Assembly (NCBI RefSeq): GCF_900177795.1
Contig: NZ_FXWJ01000001.1
Span: 62,001-126,000, forward strand
Origin: Plantibacter elymi (nom. nud.)
Lineage (GTDB): Bacteria > Actinomycetota > Actinomycetes > Actinomycetales > Microbacteriaceae
Reading direction: 5' to 3'
Length of the DNA: 64,000 nt
This document shows, one piece after another, positions 1-9,239 of this stretch. Numbering within the stretch: the stretch's first letter is position 1; each line of letters starts with the position of its first letter. Both the position numbers and the translations under genes were made by a program. Under the pieces are notes generated by a model. It saw only the letters and a program-made list of their open reading frames with translations. It was not told where the DNA came from and did not search any database.

Positions 1-384
1 GCGCGGCTCATCCGGTCCATCGTCATCGACGACTACCCCGTCCCACCCCTGCCGACGATGCTCGTCGGCCTGCTCGCCGTCCTCGCGCTGTTCGGCACCG
101 CCTTGACGGCCCGGCGACGTTCTCGCTTCATCGGCGCCTGCGTGCTCGCTCCGCCCACACTCCTCCTCGGGTACGTCGCCGTCGGGTCGCTCAGTCGGAT
201 CAGTATCACCGGCGCGCAGTTCGTCTTCTGGGCGGACCACCTGATGGCGACCGCCGGGAGCCTCGGGTATCTCGCCCTCGGCATCGGGGTGAGCGCCCTG
301 CTCGGCCTCACGTCGGCTGCGATCTGGTGGTGGCCGTTCACACGCCCGTCGATGTCGGCGACCGAGGTGAGCGCGGAGAGCTGA
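1..384 (+). CDS. membrane protein, C-terminal part (partial at window edge)
   Basis: The reading frame is open from the first base and ends at a TGA at 382-384, so this is the C-terminal part of a longer protein. At least two hydrophobic helices are visible: one beginning at the in-frame ATG at 58 (LVGLLAVLALFG) and one around the TAGSLGYLALGIGVSALLGL stretch, with a third likely between them. No catalytic motif is visible and the family is not recognised. It converges on the carbamoyltransferase-like gene at 409-1230. The start lies outside the window. Confidence 0.6.
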   Translation, partial: ARLIRSIVIDDYPVPPLPTMLVGLLAVLALFGTALTARRRSRFIGACVLAPPTLLLGYVAVGSLSRISITGAQFVFWADHLMATAGSLGYLALGIGVSALLGLTSAAIWWWPFTRPSMSATEVSAES

Positions 385-408
385 CCACGGAGGTGGTGGC
401 GCTGCAGC

Positions 409-1230
409 TCAGGACGATCCGATGGCGAACGCCACGATCGCCTGCTGCACGGGGAGCAGCGACGCCTTGAACCGGTGACCGACGAAGGCTGGGTGCTCGA
501 TGGCGTCGGCGCTGACCTCCTCGCCGCGCGTGAACGGCGGGCAGGGGTTGAGCAGGACGCCGGCTGGGGCGATGTCGAGCAGGGCCGCGGTGATCTGGAA
601 CGGCTCCAGCTGCGCCACGTGCTCGCCGAACCCGTCGGTGAGGATGACGTCGGCCGTGCGGACGGCGGTTTCCAGATCGTCGGTCCACACCGCACCAGGG
701 ATCGCGATGTCCGCGGGGCAGCACTGCGTCAGATCGAGACCCAGTACCCGCGCGGCTTCCTGCCACGCCCGGGCGACGTTGCCGTCGGCGCCGACGAAGA
801 GGAACCGCTGCCCGTCGAGCCCACGCCGCTCGCGGATCGCGAACAGGTCGGACAGCACCTCGCAGGGGTGATTGACGTCGGTCATCGCATTCACGACGGG
901 GAGCGCCGCGGCGGCGGCCAGTTGTTCGAGGACGACGATGTCGCCGTGCCGCACGATCATGACGTCGGCCCATGACTCGAGGTATCGGGCGACGTCGGCG
1001 AGCGCCTCCGACTTGTCGAGGGCCTCACTGGGGAACACGATCGGCTGCAGCCCCATCAGGGCGGCCCCGCGCTCGAAGGAGACCCGCGTGCGCAGGCTGG
1101 TCGGCGGGAAGAACATGACGGCGGATCCGTCGAAGCTCGGCCCGGATCCGTCGCGGTAGGCCTCCGCGAGACGGAACACCTCATCGATGTCCGCGGGTGA
1201 CCAATCGTCCAATCGAACCAGGTTGTGCAT
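409..1230 (-). CDS. ornithine/aspartate carbamoyltransferase-like protein
   Basis: This 273-residue protein has the OTCase/ATCase fold signatures. A phosphate-binding motif SLRTRVSFE (about residues 45-53) corresponds to STRTR. HPCEVLSDL (about 121-129) matches the OTCase HPCQ loop. A C-terminal NPCPPF takes the place of the HCLP ornithine-binding loop. It is shorter than a standard ArgF (about 305-335 aa), no other arginine-biosynthesis gene is adjacent, and the changed HPCE and NPCP loops suggest a different co-substrate. Family knowledge supports carbamoyl transfer from carbamoyl phosphate to an amine; the actual acceptor is unknown. The ATG start follows a compact upstream region. Membership of the superfamily is confident, substrate identity is not. 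Confidence 0.8.
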   Translation of the reverse strand: MHNLVRLDDWSPADIDEVFRLAEAYRDGSGPSFDGSAVMFFPPTSLRTRVSFERGAALMGLQPIVFPSEALDKSEALADVARYLESWADVMIVRHGDIVVLEQLAAAAALPVVNAMTDVNHPCEVLSDLFAIRERRGLDGQRFLFVGADGNVARAWQEAARVLGLDLTQCCPADIAIPGAVWTDDLETAVRTADVILTDGFGEHVAQLEPFQITAALLDIAPAGVLLNPCPPFTRGEEVSADAIEHPAFVGHRFKASLLPVQQAIVAFAIGSS

Positions 1231-1358
1231 CGCTCAAGCCTACGGACGATTCGAGCCTCGCTCGGTGACCGGCGGCCCAAGCCGACGCCCTCGAATGCCC
1301 GTGCTCAGGGCCTCGTTCACTCAGTCGATCAGGGCAAGGCGATCCGGTCCAGCGGCCG

Positions 1359-1619
1359 ATGCGGTACTCCGAGCTGGCGCGGACGCTCGCCGGGGTGAGC
1401 CCGAAGATGCTGTCGCAGACGTTGAAGTCCCTGGAACGCGACGGGCTCGTCAGCCGAACGGCGACCGCGACGGTTCCCGTGACCGTGACCTACGATCTGA
1501 CCGCCCTCGGGCTCTCACTGCATGAGACCGTCCGGCAGCTCAAGGTGTGGTCCGAGCTGCACCGCGACGAGGTCTCGGCGCATCAGGCCCGGTTCGACGC
1601 CGCCCGGGACCGCTGAATC
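1359..1619 (+). pseudogene. HxlR-type winged-helix regulator, N-terminally truncated
   Basis: The sequence MRYSELARTLAGVSPKMLSQ followed by TLKSLERDGLVSR matches the helix-turn-helix core of HxlR/MarR-like regulators (RFSELRR..GIS.RMLTQTLRELERDGLV). About 30-40 residues normally found before this core, including the conserved Cys-containing N-terminus, are not recognisable upstream in the frame. The upstream DNA reads in frame as low-complexity residues that do not fit the family. The protein from the internal ATG would be only 85 aa against about 110-130 for the family. It is probably a decayed regulator, although a shortened functional protein cannot be excluded. Confidence 0.55.
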
Positions 1620-1689
1620 GCGAGCCTCGCGCCGAGCCGAGCAACTCACCTGCGGAGAGCCCCACGATGAGACCCCTACCCTGGGTTCT

Positions 1690-2526
1690 GTGAGCACTCC
1701 TCGGAACGACGGCGGGCCGGTGCGTGGTTGGCTCGGCCCGGATTGGGAAGCGAGCGTAGATCCTGGCCGCCTCGACGAGTTGCGGTGGAGCATCGAGCAA
1801 GAGATCAGCACGTTCCGCGGCTTCCGTCGCCGGTTGAAGACTGAAGGCGAGTACTCCATACTCGGGCTGGTGCTCGGGATTCCGTTCCTGATCCCACAGC
1901 TCTTCGGACTGGTCGACGCCGTCACGACAGCATCCGAGCCCGGCATCGGCGCGCTCGGGGAATGGCTCTCGAGACCGGCCGTGGCAGGGTGGGTCGCCAC
2001 GGGCCTCCTACTGATCGCCACCTCGGTGGTGTCGATACAGGTGCGTCTCCGGCGAGAGTTCGGGATCTTCCGCAAGGATGGCTGGGTCGCCCTGCAGGCA
2101 CCGAGCGGCCTCGCCGAATGGGGTGGCGAGGGTTCGCCCACCATCACCTACGATCAGCGTTTGGTCGGCGGCAGGGGTGAAGCTCGCGCTCGTGATCTCC
2201 AGAAGCCGTTCATGCTGGTCTCAGGCCCGCGGATGCCGACGTGGGTGTTCGCAGGCGCCCTGCGCACGGTCCGCGCGGCCACGGTGGCGCATGCATTCGA
2301 CATCCACCGACTGGCGGTGCTCAAGCAGCAGATCGGCGTCTTTCGCGCCATTCCCGCGACGGTGGTGTTTCCTGAAGCGGACGGTTTCCTGTTCGGCGCC
2401 CAGGACGAGGGATTGCTCACCGTGGCCCTTCCGCGACCAGTGAAGGGCGGGCAGCGGATCCGTCTCGCCCGGGTCAAACTCTCTCGCGCCGAGCGGGAGA
2501 GCGTCACGATCGGCCATCCGTCCTGA
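1690..2526 (+). CDS. hypothetical membrane protein
   Basis: A GTG start at 1690 gives 278 residues (VSTPRNDGGPV...). The longer open frame upstream from 1522 overlaps the HxlR fragment and has poor coding character. Two hydrophobic segments are visible, near YSILGLVLGIPFLIPQLFG (about residues 57-75) and VAGWVATGLLLIATSVVSI (about 97-115), separated by a short loop. A soluble C-terminal half of about 160 residues follows. No family or catalytic motif is recognised. It stands alone between the HxlR remnant and the cupin gene. Confidence 0.6.
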   Translation: MSTPRNDGGPVRGWLGPDWEASVDPGRLDELRWSIEQEISTFRGFRRRLKTEGEYSILGLVLGIPFLIPQLFGLVDAVTTASEPGIGALGEWLSRPAVAGWVATGLLLIATSVVSIQVRLRREFGIFRKDGWVALQAPSGLAEWGGEGSPTITYDQRLVGGRGEARARDLQKPFMLVSGPRMPTWVFAGALRTVRAATVAHAFDIHRLAVLKQQIGVFRAIPATVVFPEADGFLFGAQDEGLLTVALPRPVKGGQRIRLARVKLSRAERESVTIGHPS

Positions 2527-2577
2527 TCGCCGATCGGCCCGAGGCTGTTGGTCACCGGTCACTGGCATCATCGACCC

Positions 2578-2922
2578 ATGAGTGAATCCCCGATCGAACG
2601 AACGACCCTGAGCACGGTGACGCTCGATGGGGCTCCGAGCTTCGCCTCCGTCGAAGTGCGACGCATCACGATCGCCCCCGACTTCCACGTCGGGGCGCAC
2701 TGGCACAACGGCCCGGTCTTCGGCACCATCGAAACCGGCTCCGTGAACTTCCAAGTGGGGACCGGGACTCAGACCGTCCTGCGCGCCGGCGACACCTTCA
2801 CCGAGCCGGCGAACGAGACGATCGTCTTCGACGCGACCGACGAGGGCGTCACCTTCCTCGCCTGGTTCCCGATGCCGGCCGGCGTCGAGCCGGAACTGAC
2901 GATGGGCGAAGCGCCGAACTGA
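2578..2922 (+). CDS. small cupin-fold protein
   Basis: The ATG at 2578 gives a 114-residue single-domain protein. The spacing of HVGAHWHNGP, the glutamate in GTIETG, and a later RAGDTFTEPANE follows the two cupin motifs (HxH...E, and G.....P). The histidine pair and glutamate would bind a metal in a beta-barrel pocket. Stand-alone cupins of this size are usually small-molecule binding or isomerase/dioxygenase-like proteins, and nothing nearby indicates a substrate. The open frame extends ten codons upstream to 2548 but without a better ribosome-binding site. Confidence 0.7.
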   Translation: MSESPIERTTLSTVTLDGAPSFASVEVRRITIAPDFHVGAHWHNGPVFGTIETGSVNFQVGTGTQTVLRAGDTFTEPANETIVFDATDEGVTFLAWFPMPAGVEPELTMGEAPN

Positions 2923-2964
2923 GACCGACCTGCAACCAGAGGCTCTGACGCGAATCGGATTCCG

Positions 2965-4770
2965 TCACGCCGGCACGCGCGCAGGCAGCGACAGCTCGAA
3001 ACGGCTGCCCTCGCCGAGGCTGCTCTGCGCGACGAGCGTGCCGCCCAACGCCTCAGCGAGACCGCGAGCGATCGAGAGACCGAGGCCGGTGCTCTGCCCG
3101 GCGCGGACCCGAGACGGCTCGCCGCGCCAGAGCCGGTCGAAGACCCGCGGCAGGTCTGCCGGGGCGATGCCCTCGCCGGTGTCGACGACCGCGATCCGCA
3201 CCAGGTCGTCAGCGGTCACCGCTTCGAGGTCGACACGACCGCCCGGCGGCGTGTGGCGCAGAGCGTTCGAGAGCAGATTGTCGAGGATCTGCCGCAATCG
3301 GGCAGGATCGGTCTCGAGCGGCAACGGCCCCGAGATCTCGACGTGCAGCGCGACGTCCGTACTCGCCGCCTGCGCTCGGTACGCTTCGCCGAGCTCTCGC
3401 ACGATCACAGCCGCATCGCACGCCTTGCTCTCCAGCACGAGGTCGCCGGCCTCCGCGAGCGCGAGGAGCTGCAGGTCCCCGGTGATCCGCTCCATCCGCC
3501 CGGCCTCGTCGAGCACGAGCCGGCGGAGGGCCGCCTCATCGAGACCGAGACCGTCGTCCGCCGCCTCGACCCATCCGCGGATGTTCGTGAGCGGGCTGCG
3601 CAGTTCGTGGGCGATGTCGCCGAGCAGCCGTCGCCGTGACGCTTCGTGTCCGGCGATCTCACCGGACATGCGGTCGAACGCGGCGCCGACGCCGGCGAGG
3701 TCGTCGCGAGCGGGCAACGCCGCGCGGGCCTCACGATCGCCCGCGCTGAAGCGATCGACCGCGGTCTCGAGTCGGCGCGCGCTGCGGAGGGTCGGCACGA
3801 CGATGAGCGCCGCGGCCACCGACACGAGTGCAAGCAGCACCACGACGAACACGCCCACGCGGGCGATCGATCCAGGACTCGCGTCGAGCGGGCCCTGCGC
3901 GTCACCTCGCTGGTCGGTGAGCACCACGTTCACCGCGGGCGCCGTCGTCGCCCGGGCCTGGTCGATGCGCGCCTGCAGCAGGCACCCGTCAGCCGCGTCG
4001 TCGCCGGTCGGGATGGTGCGCAACGCGAGCTGCGCAGGGGCGCTCGACGGAGACAGATCGAGTTCGACGTCGGTGACCAGCGGCGCGTTCGCGGCGAGCA
4101 GGCAGGCGTTCGTGCGATCACGGAGCTCGTCGAGGGCGAGCCGCTCGCTCGGCAGCGGTGTGTTCAAGGCGGCACGGCCACAGTCCGGTGCATCGTCGTA
4201 TCCGTTGACCACGGGGCGGCCGCTCCCCCACACGCCGGTGTCGACGACCGCATCGCCCAGGCACTCCACCACCGCGGCGGCCTGCCCGGTGAGCTGGTCA
4301 CGTTGCGCATCGTCGAGCGAGAACGGCCCGCTGATGCCGTCGGGCAGACGCAGTTCGGATGTCACCGGGTCCCCGAGGGGCTCGAGCGGGTCGAGCAATC
4401 GGGTGGAGGTCGCCGGACGGGGCAGCTCGGGCGCCGTGTCGGCGATCACCGTTCCGGCACCGTCGACCACGGCGATGCGACGCCCGGTCTCCTGGCTGAG
4501 CAGCAGCAGCGTGGACCCGACGTCGCTCCAGTCGTCGTGGTGTCCGGCCCACGTCCTGAGCGCATCCAGCACCTGCTCGTCTCGCACGAGATCGGCGCCG
4601 GACGCCTGCTCGTCGTACCGGTACTCCGAGGTCTGGGCCAGCCAGACCGTACCGCCCGCCGAGGCGAGCACGAGCAGCAGTCCAGCCGCGAGATAGCGCG
4701 CGAGCAGTCGGGGCACGCGTCGGGGCCCAGCGGTGCCCGCTCTTCTGCTGTTGCTCATGTCGTCTGCCAT
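2965..4770 (-). CDS. sensor histidine kinase with extracellular domain and HAMP
   Basis: The protein has an N-terminal transmembrane helix (AGLLLVLASAGGTVWLA), an extracytoplasmic sensor domain of about 250 residues, and a second helix (VGVFVVVLLALVSVAAALIV). A HAMP linker, a HisKA box with the phospho-acceptor in DIAHELRSPLTNIRG, and a HATPase_c domain with the N box (DNLLSNALRHT) and G boxes (DTGEGIAP, GLGLSIARGL) follow. Extracytoplasmic cysteines could form disulfides. The start is uncertain: GTG 4812, ATG 4800 and ATG 4770 are all in frame, and 4770 leaves a short cytoplasmic tail before the first helix. It is the last gene of the exporter operon, just behind the permease. Its cognate response regulator is probably the divergent gene at 8478. 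Confidence 0.9.
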   Translation of the reverse strand: MADDMSNSRRAGTAGPRRVPRLLARYLAAGLLLVLASAGGTVWLAQTSEYRYDEQASGADLVRDEQVLDALRTWAGHHDDWSDVGSTLLLLSQETGRRIAVVDGAGTVIADTAPELPRPATSTRLLDPLEPLGDPVTSELRLPDGISGPFSLDDAQRDQLTGQAAAVVECLGDAVVDTGVWGSGRPVVNGYDDAPDCGRAALNTPLPSERLALDELRDRTNACLLAANAPLVTDVELDLSPSSAPAQLALRTIPTGDDAADGCLLQARIDQARATTAPAVNVVLTDQRGDAQGPLDASPGSIARVGVFVVVLLALVSVAAALIVVPTLRSARRLETAVDRFSAGDREARAALPARDDLAGVGAAFDRMSGEIAGHEASRRRLLGDIAHELRSPLTNIRGWVEAADDGLGLDEAALRRLVLDEAGRMERITGDLQLLALAEAGDLVLESKACDAAVIVRELGEAYRAQAASTDVALHVEISGPLPLETDPARLRQILDNLLSNALRHTPPGGRVDLEAVTADDLVRIAVVDTGEGIAPADLPRVFDRLWRGEPSRVRAGQSTGLGLSIARGLAEALGGTLVAQSSLGEGSRFELSLPARVPA

Positions 4771-4828
4771 GCTCTCATCGCTTTCCGCCCCGGCCCGCAT
4801 CCGCGCACGCACGCGCTGTCGGACCCGC

Positions 4829-6016
4829 TCAGGTCGCGGCGAGCGCCGCGGTCGGCGACTGGCGGGCGGCGCGGATGGACGGGGCGAGTCCGGCGACGGC
4901 GCCCGTCACCAGCGCGGCGCTCATGCCGGACAGGATCGTCTCCACCGGAACGACCAGCGGCCAGCCCTGCAGACCGCTCCAAGCCGCGGTTCCGAGGAGA
5001 CCGAGCACGACTCCGGATACGCCGCCCAGCGCGCAGAGCAGGATGGCCTCCACGAGGAACTGCGCCTGGATCTGACCGCGGTGGGCGCCGAGCGCTCGTC
5101 GCAATCCGATCTCCCGGCGGCGCTCGAGCACGGAGACGAACATCGTGTTCGCGATGCCGATGCCGCCGATCACGAGTGCGACTGCGGCGAGCGCGAGGAA
5201 GAGTCCATCGAAGCTTGATCGGGCTGCAGCCTTCGCGGCGAGCACGGCCGACGGCTGGCTCACCTGCACGAGTCCGCTCGCCCCCGGGGAGAGGGTTGCG
5301 GCGACGACCGGCCGCAAGGCGTCGATCGACGCCTCGACACCCGTGACGTAGGCGACCGTCGGTGCGCCGTCGAAGCTCAGCCAACGCCGTGCAGCTGCAT
5401 CGTCGACGAGGACCGCCGACTGCACGTCGGCGGAGAGCGGCGTCGCTGCGAGCACGCCGATCACGGTGAACGCGACGCCGTCGACGTCGATCGTGACCGG
5501 CCGATCGGGGAGCTGCGACAGGCCGAGCCGATCAGCGGCGTCGATGCCGAGCACGGCCGTCGGCAGGTCGCTCCCGTCGAGCCAGCGACCGGAGGTCACC
5601 TGCGTTCGCAGCACCTCGCGAAGACCCCCGCGGACCGCGAGTGTGGTCAGCCCGGTCTCCGGGTATCCGCGGAGCTCATTGCTGCGGACTGGGGCATGGG
5701 TGTTGCCGACCGTCGCGGCATCCTTCACGGTTCCGATGCGCTGCAGCATGCCGAGCGCCTCGGCCGGAAGCGGCACGGGGGTTCCGTCTGCGCCGGCACG
5801 AGGGTCGGCTCGCAGCAGGTCCGCTCCGAGCGCCGTGAGCTGTTCATCGAGCGCGGCCTGCGAGGACGCAGGCACGGCGGTGACGGTCACCAGTGTCGCG
5901 ATGCCGATGGCGATCCCGATGGTCGAGAGGACGGCGCGAAGCGGTCGGGTGCGAAGCCCGACCGTGCCGACGGCGAGCAGATCCCGGGGGTCGAGACGTC
6001 TGCGACGCTCACGCAT
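4829..6016 (-). CDS. MacB/FtsX-type ABC transporter permease
   Basis: This 395-residue permease has one N-terminal transmembrane helix, a periplasmic MacB_PCD domain of about 230 residues, and three C-terminal helices typical of FtsX/MacB. The last region contains the family pattern [24 protein letters not shown]. The first eight bases of the gene overlap the end of the ATPase gene, so the two are translationally coupled. With the adapter and lipoprotein upstream it forms a MacAB-like export or envelope-stress pump. In Gram-positives such pumps often handle antimicrobial peptides, which is an inference here. Confidence 0.92.
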   Translation of the reverse strand: MRERRRRLDPRDLLAVGTVGLRTRPLRAVLSTIGIAIGIATLVTVTAVPASSQAALDEQLTALGADLLRADPRAGADGTPVPLPAEALGMLQRIGTVKDAATVGNTHAPVRSNELRGYPETGLTTLAVRGGLREVLRTQVTSGRWLDGSDLPTAVLGIDAADRLGLSQLPDRPVTIDVDGVAFTVIGVLAATPLSADVQSAVLVDDAAARRWLSFDGAPTVAYVTGVEASIDALRPVVAATLSPGASGLVQVSQPSAVLAAKAAARSSFDGLFLALAAVALVIGGIGIANTMFVSVLERRREIGLRRALGAHRGQIQAQFLVEAILLCALGGVSGVVLGLLGTAAWSGLQGWPLVVPVETILSGMSAALVTGAVAGLAPSIRAARQSPTAALAAT

Positions 6017-6710
6017 GCGCCACCGCCCTGGTGTCGGTCCGGGTGTCGGCGACGATGCGGCCGTCCCGCAGCTCGATGCGTCGTGGCAGTCGTGCGGCGA
6101 GCTCGACGTCGTGGGTGATGACGACGACGGTGGTGCCCTCGTCGTGCAACCGCTCGAGCAAACTGAGCACGCGTTCGCCGTTCGCCGTGTCGAGTGCGCC
6201 GGTGGGTTCGTCGGCGAGGACGACGAGCGGGTCGGTCACGATCGCCCGGGCGATGGCGACCCGCTGTCGCTCACCGCCGGAGAGGTCCTGCGCCGCGTGC
6301 CCGATGCGGTGCTCCAGTCCCACGCGCTCGAGTGCCGCGCGGGCGAGGTCACGGCGCTCCCGCCTCGGAACGCCGCTGTAGAGCAGCGCCATCGCGACGT
6401 TCTGTTCTGCGGTCACGCCGTCGGTCAGATGGAAGCCCTGGAAGACGAACCCGATCGAGCTCCCACGCACGGTGGACAGCGCGCGATCCGTGAGGTCACG
6501 GGTGTCGGTGCCGCCGATGCGGACCACGCCGGCCGTGGGACGGTCGAGGGTGCCGAGGACGTTGAGCAACGTCGACTTGCCGGCGCCGGAGCGTCCGACG
6601 ATCGCGGTGAGTTCACCCGGGTCGACCTGCAACGAGACGTCGTCGAGTGCAGCGACTCCGCCGGGGTGGACGCGGCTGACGTGCTCGAGCTCGAGTGCCG
6701 GCGTCGTCAT
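6009..6710 (-). CDS. MacB/LolD-type ABC transporter ATP-binding protein
   Basis: The 233-residue nucleotide-binding domain has a Walker A motif [12 protein letters not shown], the signature [15 protein letters not shown], Walker [13 protein letters not shown] and the H-loop VVVITHDVE. The EPTGALD pattern is typical of the LolD/MacB subfamily. The ATG at 6710 overlaps the adapter stop (ATGA), and its 3' end overlaps the permease start by eight bases. It energises the FtsX-type permease encoded next. Substrate cannot be read from the sequence. Confidence 0.95.
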   Translation of the reverse strand: MTTPALELEHVSRVHPGGVAALDDVSLQVDPGELTAIVGRSGAGKSTLLNVLGTLDRPTAGVVRIGGTDTRDLTDRALSTVRGSSIGFVFQGFHLTDGVTAEQNVAMALLYSGVPRRERRDLARAALERVGLEHRIGHAAQDLSGGERQRVAIARAIVTDPLVVLADEPTGALDTANGERVLSLLERLHDEGTTVVVITHDVELAARLPRRIELRDGRIVADTRTDTRAVAHA

Positions 6711-7750
6711 CGTGCCGACACCACCATCATGCCGGCGTCGATCCCTGCACCGCTGACCTCGACCCGGTCATCTGCGATGAGGCCGATCTCGACACCATGG
6801 AGTCGGCCGCGGTCGTCCTGCAGCGCGTAGCCGCCTTCCGCGAGCGCAACGAGTGCGGCGACGGGCACGATCAGCACGTCCGGCACGGATCTCGTGACGA
6901 CCCGAACGGTCACGGCGGCAGCGTCGACGCCCGCGAGTGCAGCCTGATCGTCGATCGCGACGAGCGCGCGGACCTTCGCGTCGGCTCCTTCCCCGGTCGT
7001 GGTCACCGTGACGATGGACCCGCCGACGGCGCGCCCGTCGGGCAGTTCGATCGTCGCTTTCGCGCCGGCACCGATGACCCCCGCGTCCTGCGCCGAGACC
7101 GACGCATCGACGACGCGTGTCGTGGGCGTGACCGAGAACGGCTGACCTCCCGCCGCGTCGCCGAGGCGTGCCGTCACTGCGGCGATGCGACTCGGCGCGC
7201 TCAAGACGACCACGTCGGCGGGTGCCAGCGTGCCGGTGCACTCCAGGCCGAGCGATTCCTGCCAGTCCCTGACGGCCTCCGTGAAGTCCCACCCGGTCTC
7301 GAAGGTCTCCGGATCACTCCGGCTGAGATGTCCGAGGTCCATCAGGTTCGACGCGACCATGCTCACATCCGCTCCCTCCATCCCCGAGCCGTCGATCGCC
7401 CGATAGAGCGGAAGCGCTCCGATCAGCACCGGCACCGGTCGCTCGTTCGCGCGCAGTGCCACGGATCCCCGATCGAGTGTCGCGCCGACGTCGGGCAACC
7501 CGGTGATGATGCCGTCGGCCTTCGTCGTCACGGGCACCGCGGCACCGAAGCCGACGGCGCCGTCGAGGCGAGCGGTCTGCACGAGCTCACCCCGCTCGAC
7601 GACCGCGGTGGCCGGCGCGGCGGTCTGCTCGACCGGGGCTGCGTCGGCCACGGGCCGGAGGAGCAGGGCGGCTCCTCCGGCCCCCACCGCGAGGACGGCA
7701 CAGAGCACGAGCGATCCGACGAGCGCGGTGCGGCGACGCGACCGGGTCAT
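6707..7750 (-). CDS. ABC exporter adapter (MacA-like) with peptidoglycan-binding-like segment
   Basis: The ATG at 7750 overlaps the lipoprotein stop codon as ATGA and fixes the start. A longer frame to 7972 lies entirely inside the neighbouring gene. The 347-residue protein has one N-terminal membrane anchor ([23 protein letters not shown]), then a barrel-sandwich/lipoyl-like half. A short segment around [14 protein letters not shown] resembles a PG_binding_1 repeat, and a beta-barrel C-terminus follows. Actinobacterial adapters of MacB-like pumps commonly have this PG-binding insertion. It would link the permease to the cell wall or to the lipoprotein. Confidence 0.85.
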   Translation of the reverse strand: MTRSRRRTALVGSLVLCAVLAVGAGGAALLLRPVADAAPVEQTAAPATAVVERGELVQTARLDGAVGFGAAVPVTTKADGIITGLPDVGATLDRGSVALRANERPVPVLIGALPLYRAIDGSGMEGADVSMVASNLMDLGHLSRSDPETFETGWDFTEAVRDWQESLGLECTGTLAPADVVVLSAPSRIAAVTARLGDAAGGQPFSVTPTTRVVDASVSAQDAGVIGAGAKATIELPDGRAVGGSIVTVTTTGEGADAKVRALVAIDDQAALAGVDAAAVTVRVVTRSVPDVLIVPVAALVALAEGGYALQDDRGRLHGVEIGLIADDRVEVSGAGIDAGMMVVSAR

Positions 7751-8361
7751 CCGGCGCTCCCATCCGATGCGGACACCATGCAGGCGTCCACGTACTGCAT
7801 CCCCAGTGAGATCGAGGTGGCGTCGTTGGCCTCGCCACCGAAGGCGAGGTTGATCCGGCCGAACGCATCCGGCTCGGTGATCTCGACCTCGCGGACACCG
7901 CGTTCGTGCAGGCAGTCCACCACGCGCTGCGCGAACCGCAGGGCATCCGGGTTCTGAGCGTCGAGCTCCCACGGCGGCAAGGGTGCCACGCGCTGGCAGA
8001 GCGCCTCGGCCTCGGCGAACCCCGCGAGATCCTCTACGACGCCGCCGCTGACCGCGTCTCCATCACCGCCCGTCGGAGCGTCCGGCGTCGCCGGGCTGTG
8101 ATCTGCGAGACAGCGATCCCGTGGCTTCCACGCGTCGGCCTCCTCCTCATCCGACATGTCGAGACGCAGACGCACGGGCTCGCCGTACTTCGCGACGAGC
8201 GGGTCGGCGGCCTCGGTCGGCGTCGGAGCGTTGGTCTCCAACCTCGCGATGCCGCCGTCTCCTGCCTGATCGGCGGAGGGTGCGGCGCAAGCGGTGAGTG
8301 CCGCCAGGAGCGCCAGGGCACCCGCGGCGGCGGTCAGGGATCGGTGGATGATGCGTGTCAC
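7747..8361 (-). CDS. lipoprotein, first gene of the exporter operon
   Basis: The 204-residue protein starts with a lipoprotein signal peptide (positively charged MTRIIHR, hydrophobic core) ending in the lipobox LTAC, with Cys at about residue 25. The mature part is acidic and contains four further cysteines, which could pair as disulfides outside the cell. It is the promoter-proximal gene of a five-gene operon (lipoprotein, adapter, ATPase, permease, histidine kinase), with ATGA overlaps at the next two junctions. It may be the substrate-sensing or peptide-capturing component, but its family was not recognised. Confidence 0.8.
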   Translation of the reverse strand: MTRIIHRSLTAAAGALALLAALTACAAPSADQAGDGGIARLETNAPTPTEAADPLVAKYGEPVRLRLDMSDEEEADAWKPRDRCLADHSPATPDAPTGGDGDAVSGGVVEDLAGFAEAEALCQRVAPLPPWELDAQNPDALRFAQRVVDCLHERGVREVEITEPDAFGRINLAFGGEANDATSISLGMQYVDACMVSASDGSAG

Positions 8362-8465
8362 GGTTCCTCCTCGTATCGTGAGTGGCTGTGACCCACGCTC
8401 GCCGAAGGATGTGAAGGACTCGTGAGCGATCGGTCCGGAGCCCGACCGCGCGCCGAGCCCGTGCC

Positions 8466-8478
8466 TAGGATCGGATCG
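8466..8478 (+). promoter_or_regulatory. -10 element of response regulator, leaderless start
   Basis: A TAGGAT hexamer at 8466-8471 sits six bases before the GTG start codon at 8478. Transcription beginning six to seven bases after a -10 box would start at the GTG itself, so the mRNA would be leaderless, and no Shine-Dalgarno sequence is present. Leaderless starts are common in actinobacteria. No convincing -35 box is visible. Confidence 0.45.
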
Positions 8479-9161
8479 TGACCAGAGTCTTGATCGTCGA
8501 GGACGATGCCCTGCAGTCGGAGCTCGTCCGCCGCTACCTCCAACGGGAGGGACACGACGTGACCGTCCTGGCCGACGGTGCCGAAGCGCTCTCCGAGGTG
8601 CGTCGCTCCGCGCCCGACCTGCTCGTCCTCGACGTCATGCTCCCCGGTGCCGACGGCCTCACGGTCTGCCGCACGCTTCGCGAGGAGCAGTTCGACCTCC
8701 CGATCCTGCTCCTCACCGCACGCTCCACCGAGAACGACCTGCTGCTCGGGCTCGAACTCGGTGCCGACGACTACCTCGCGAAGCCCTACAGCCCCCGCGA
8801 ACTCGTCGCCCGGGTCCGAGCGCTGTTACGACGGGCCCGCCGCACGGTGCCGGCCTCGACGGTCATCAGCGTCGGAGACCTCGAGATCGACCCGGACCGG
8901 CATCGAGCCACCATCGCGGATCGGCTGCTCGACCTCACGTGTGCCGAGTTCGACCTCCTCGAGGAGTTCGCCCTGCATCCCGGCATCGTCCTCAGTCGTG
9001 CCCGGCTGCTCGATCGTCTCCACGGGACCGACCGCTGGATCGGAGGCCGCACCATCGACACCCACGTGAAGAACCTCCGTGCCAAGATCGAGTCCGATCC
9101 ACAGCAGCCCACCCGCCTCGTCACCGTCTACGGGGTCGGGTACACCCTCCACGCGGGCTGA
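8478..9161 (+). CDS. OmpR-family response regulator
   Basis: The 227-residue protein has a receiver domain with an acidic pocket (VEDD near residue 7), the phospho-acceptor aspartate in LLVLDVMLPGADG and the conserved lysine in DDYLAKPYSPRELVARV. An OmpR/PhoB winged-helix effector follows, ending in VKNLRAKIESDP...TVYGVGYTL. It is transcribed divergently from the lipoprotein-exporter-kinase operon, so it is probably phosphorylated by that kinase and controls the exporter. The GTG start is supported by the adjacent -10 box. Confidence 0.95.
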   Translation: MTRVLIVEDDALQSELVRRYLQREGHDVTVLADGAEALSEVRRSAPDLLVLDVMLPGADGLTVCRTLREEQFDLPILLLTARSTENDLLLGLELGADDYLAKPYSPRELVARVRALLRRARRTVPASTVISVGDLEIDPDRHRATIADRLLDLTCAEFDLLEEFALHPGIVLSRARLLDRLHGTDRWIGGRTIDTHVKNLRAKIESDPQQPTRLVTVYGVGYTLHAG

Positions 9162-9239
9162 GCGACGCCCGGACGCCTCGCGCGGGTCGGCGCGGTGTGG
9201 TGCTGACCGGTCCCGACACGGATGATCGCGGTCGACGAC

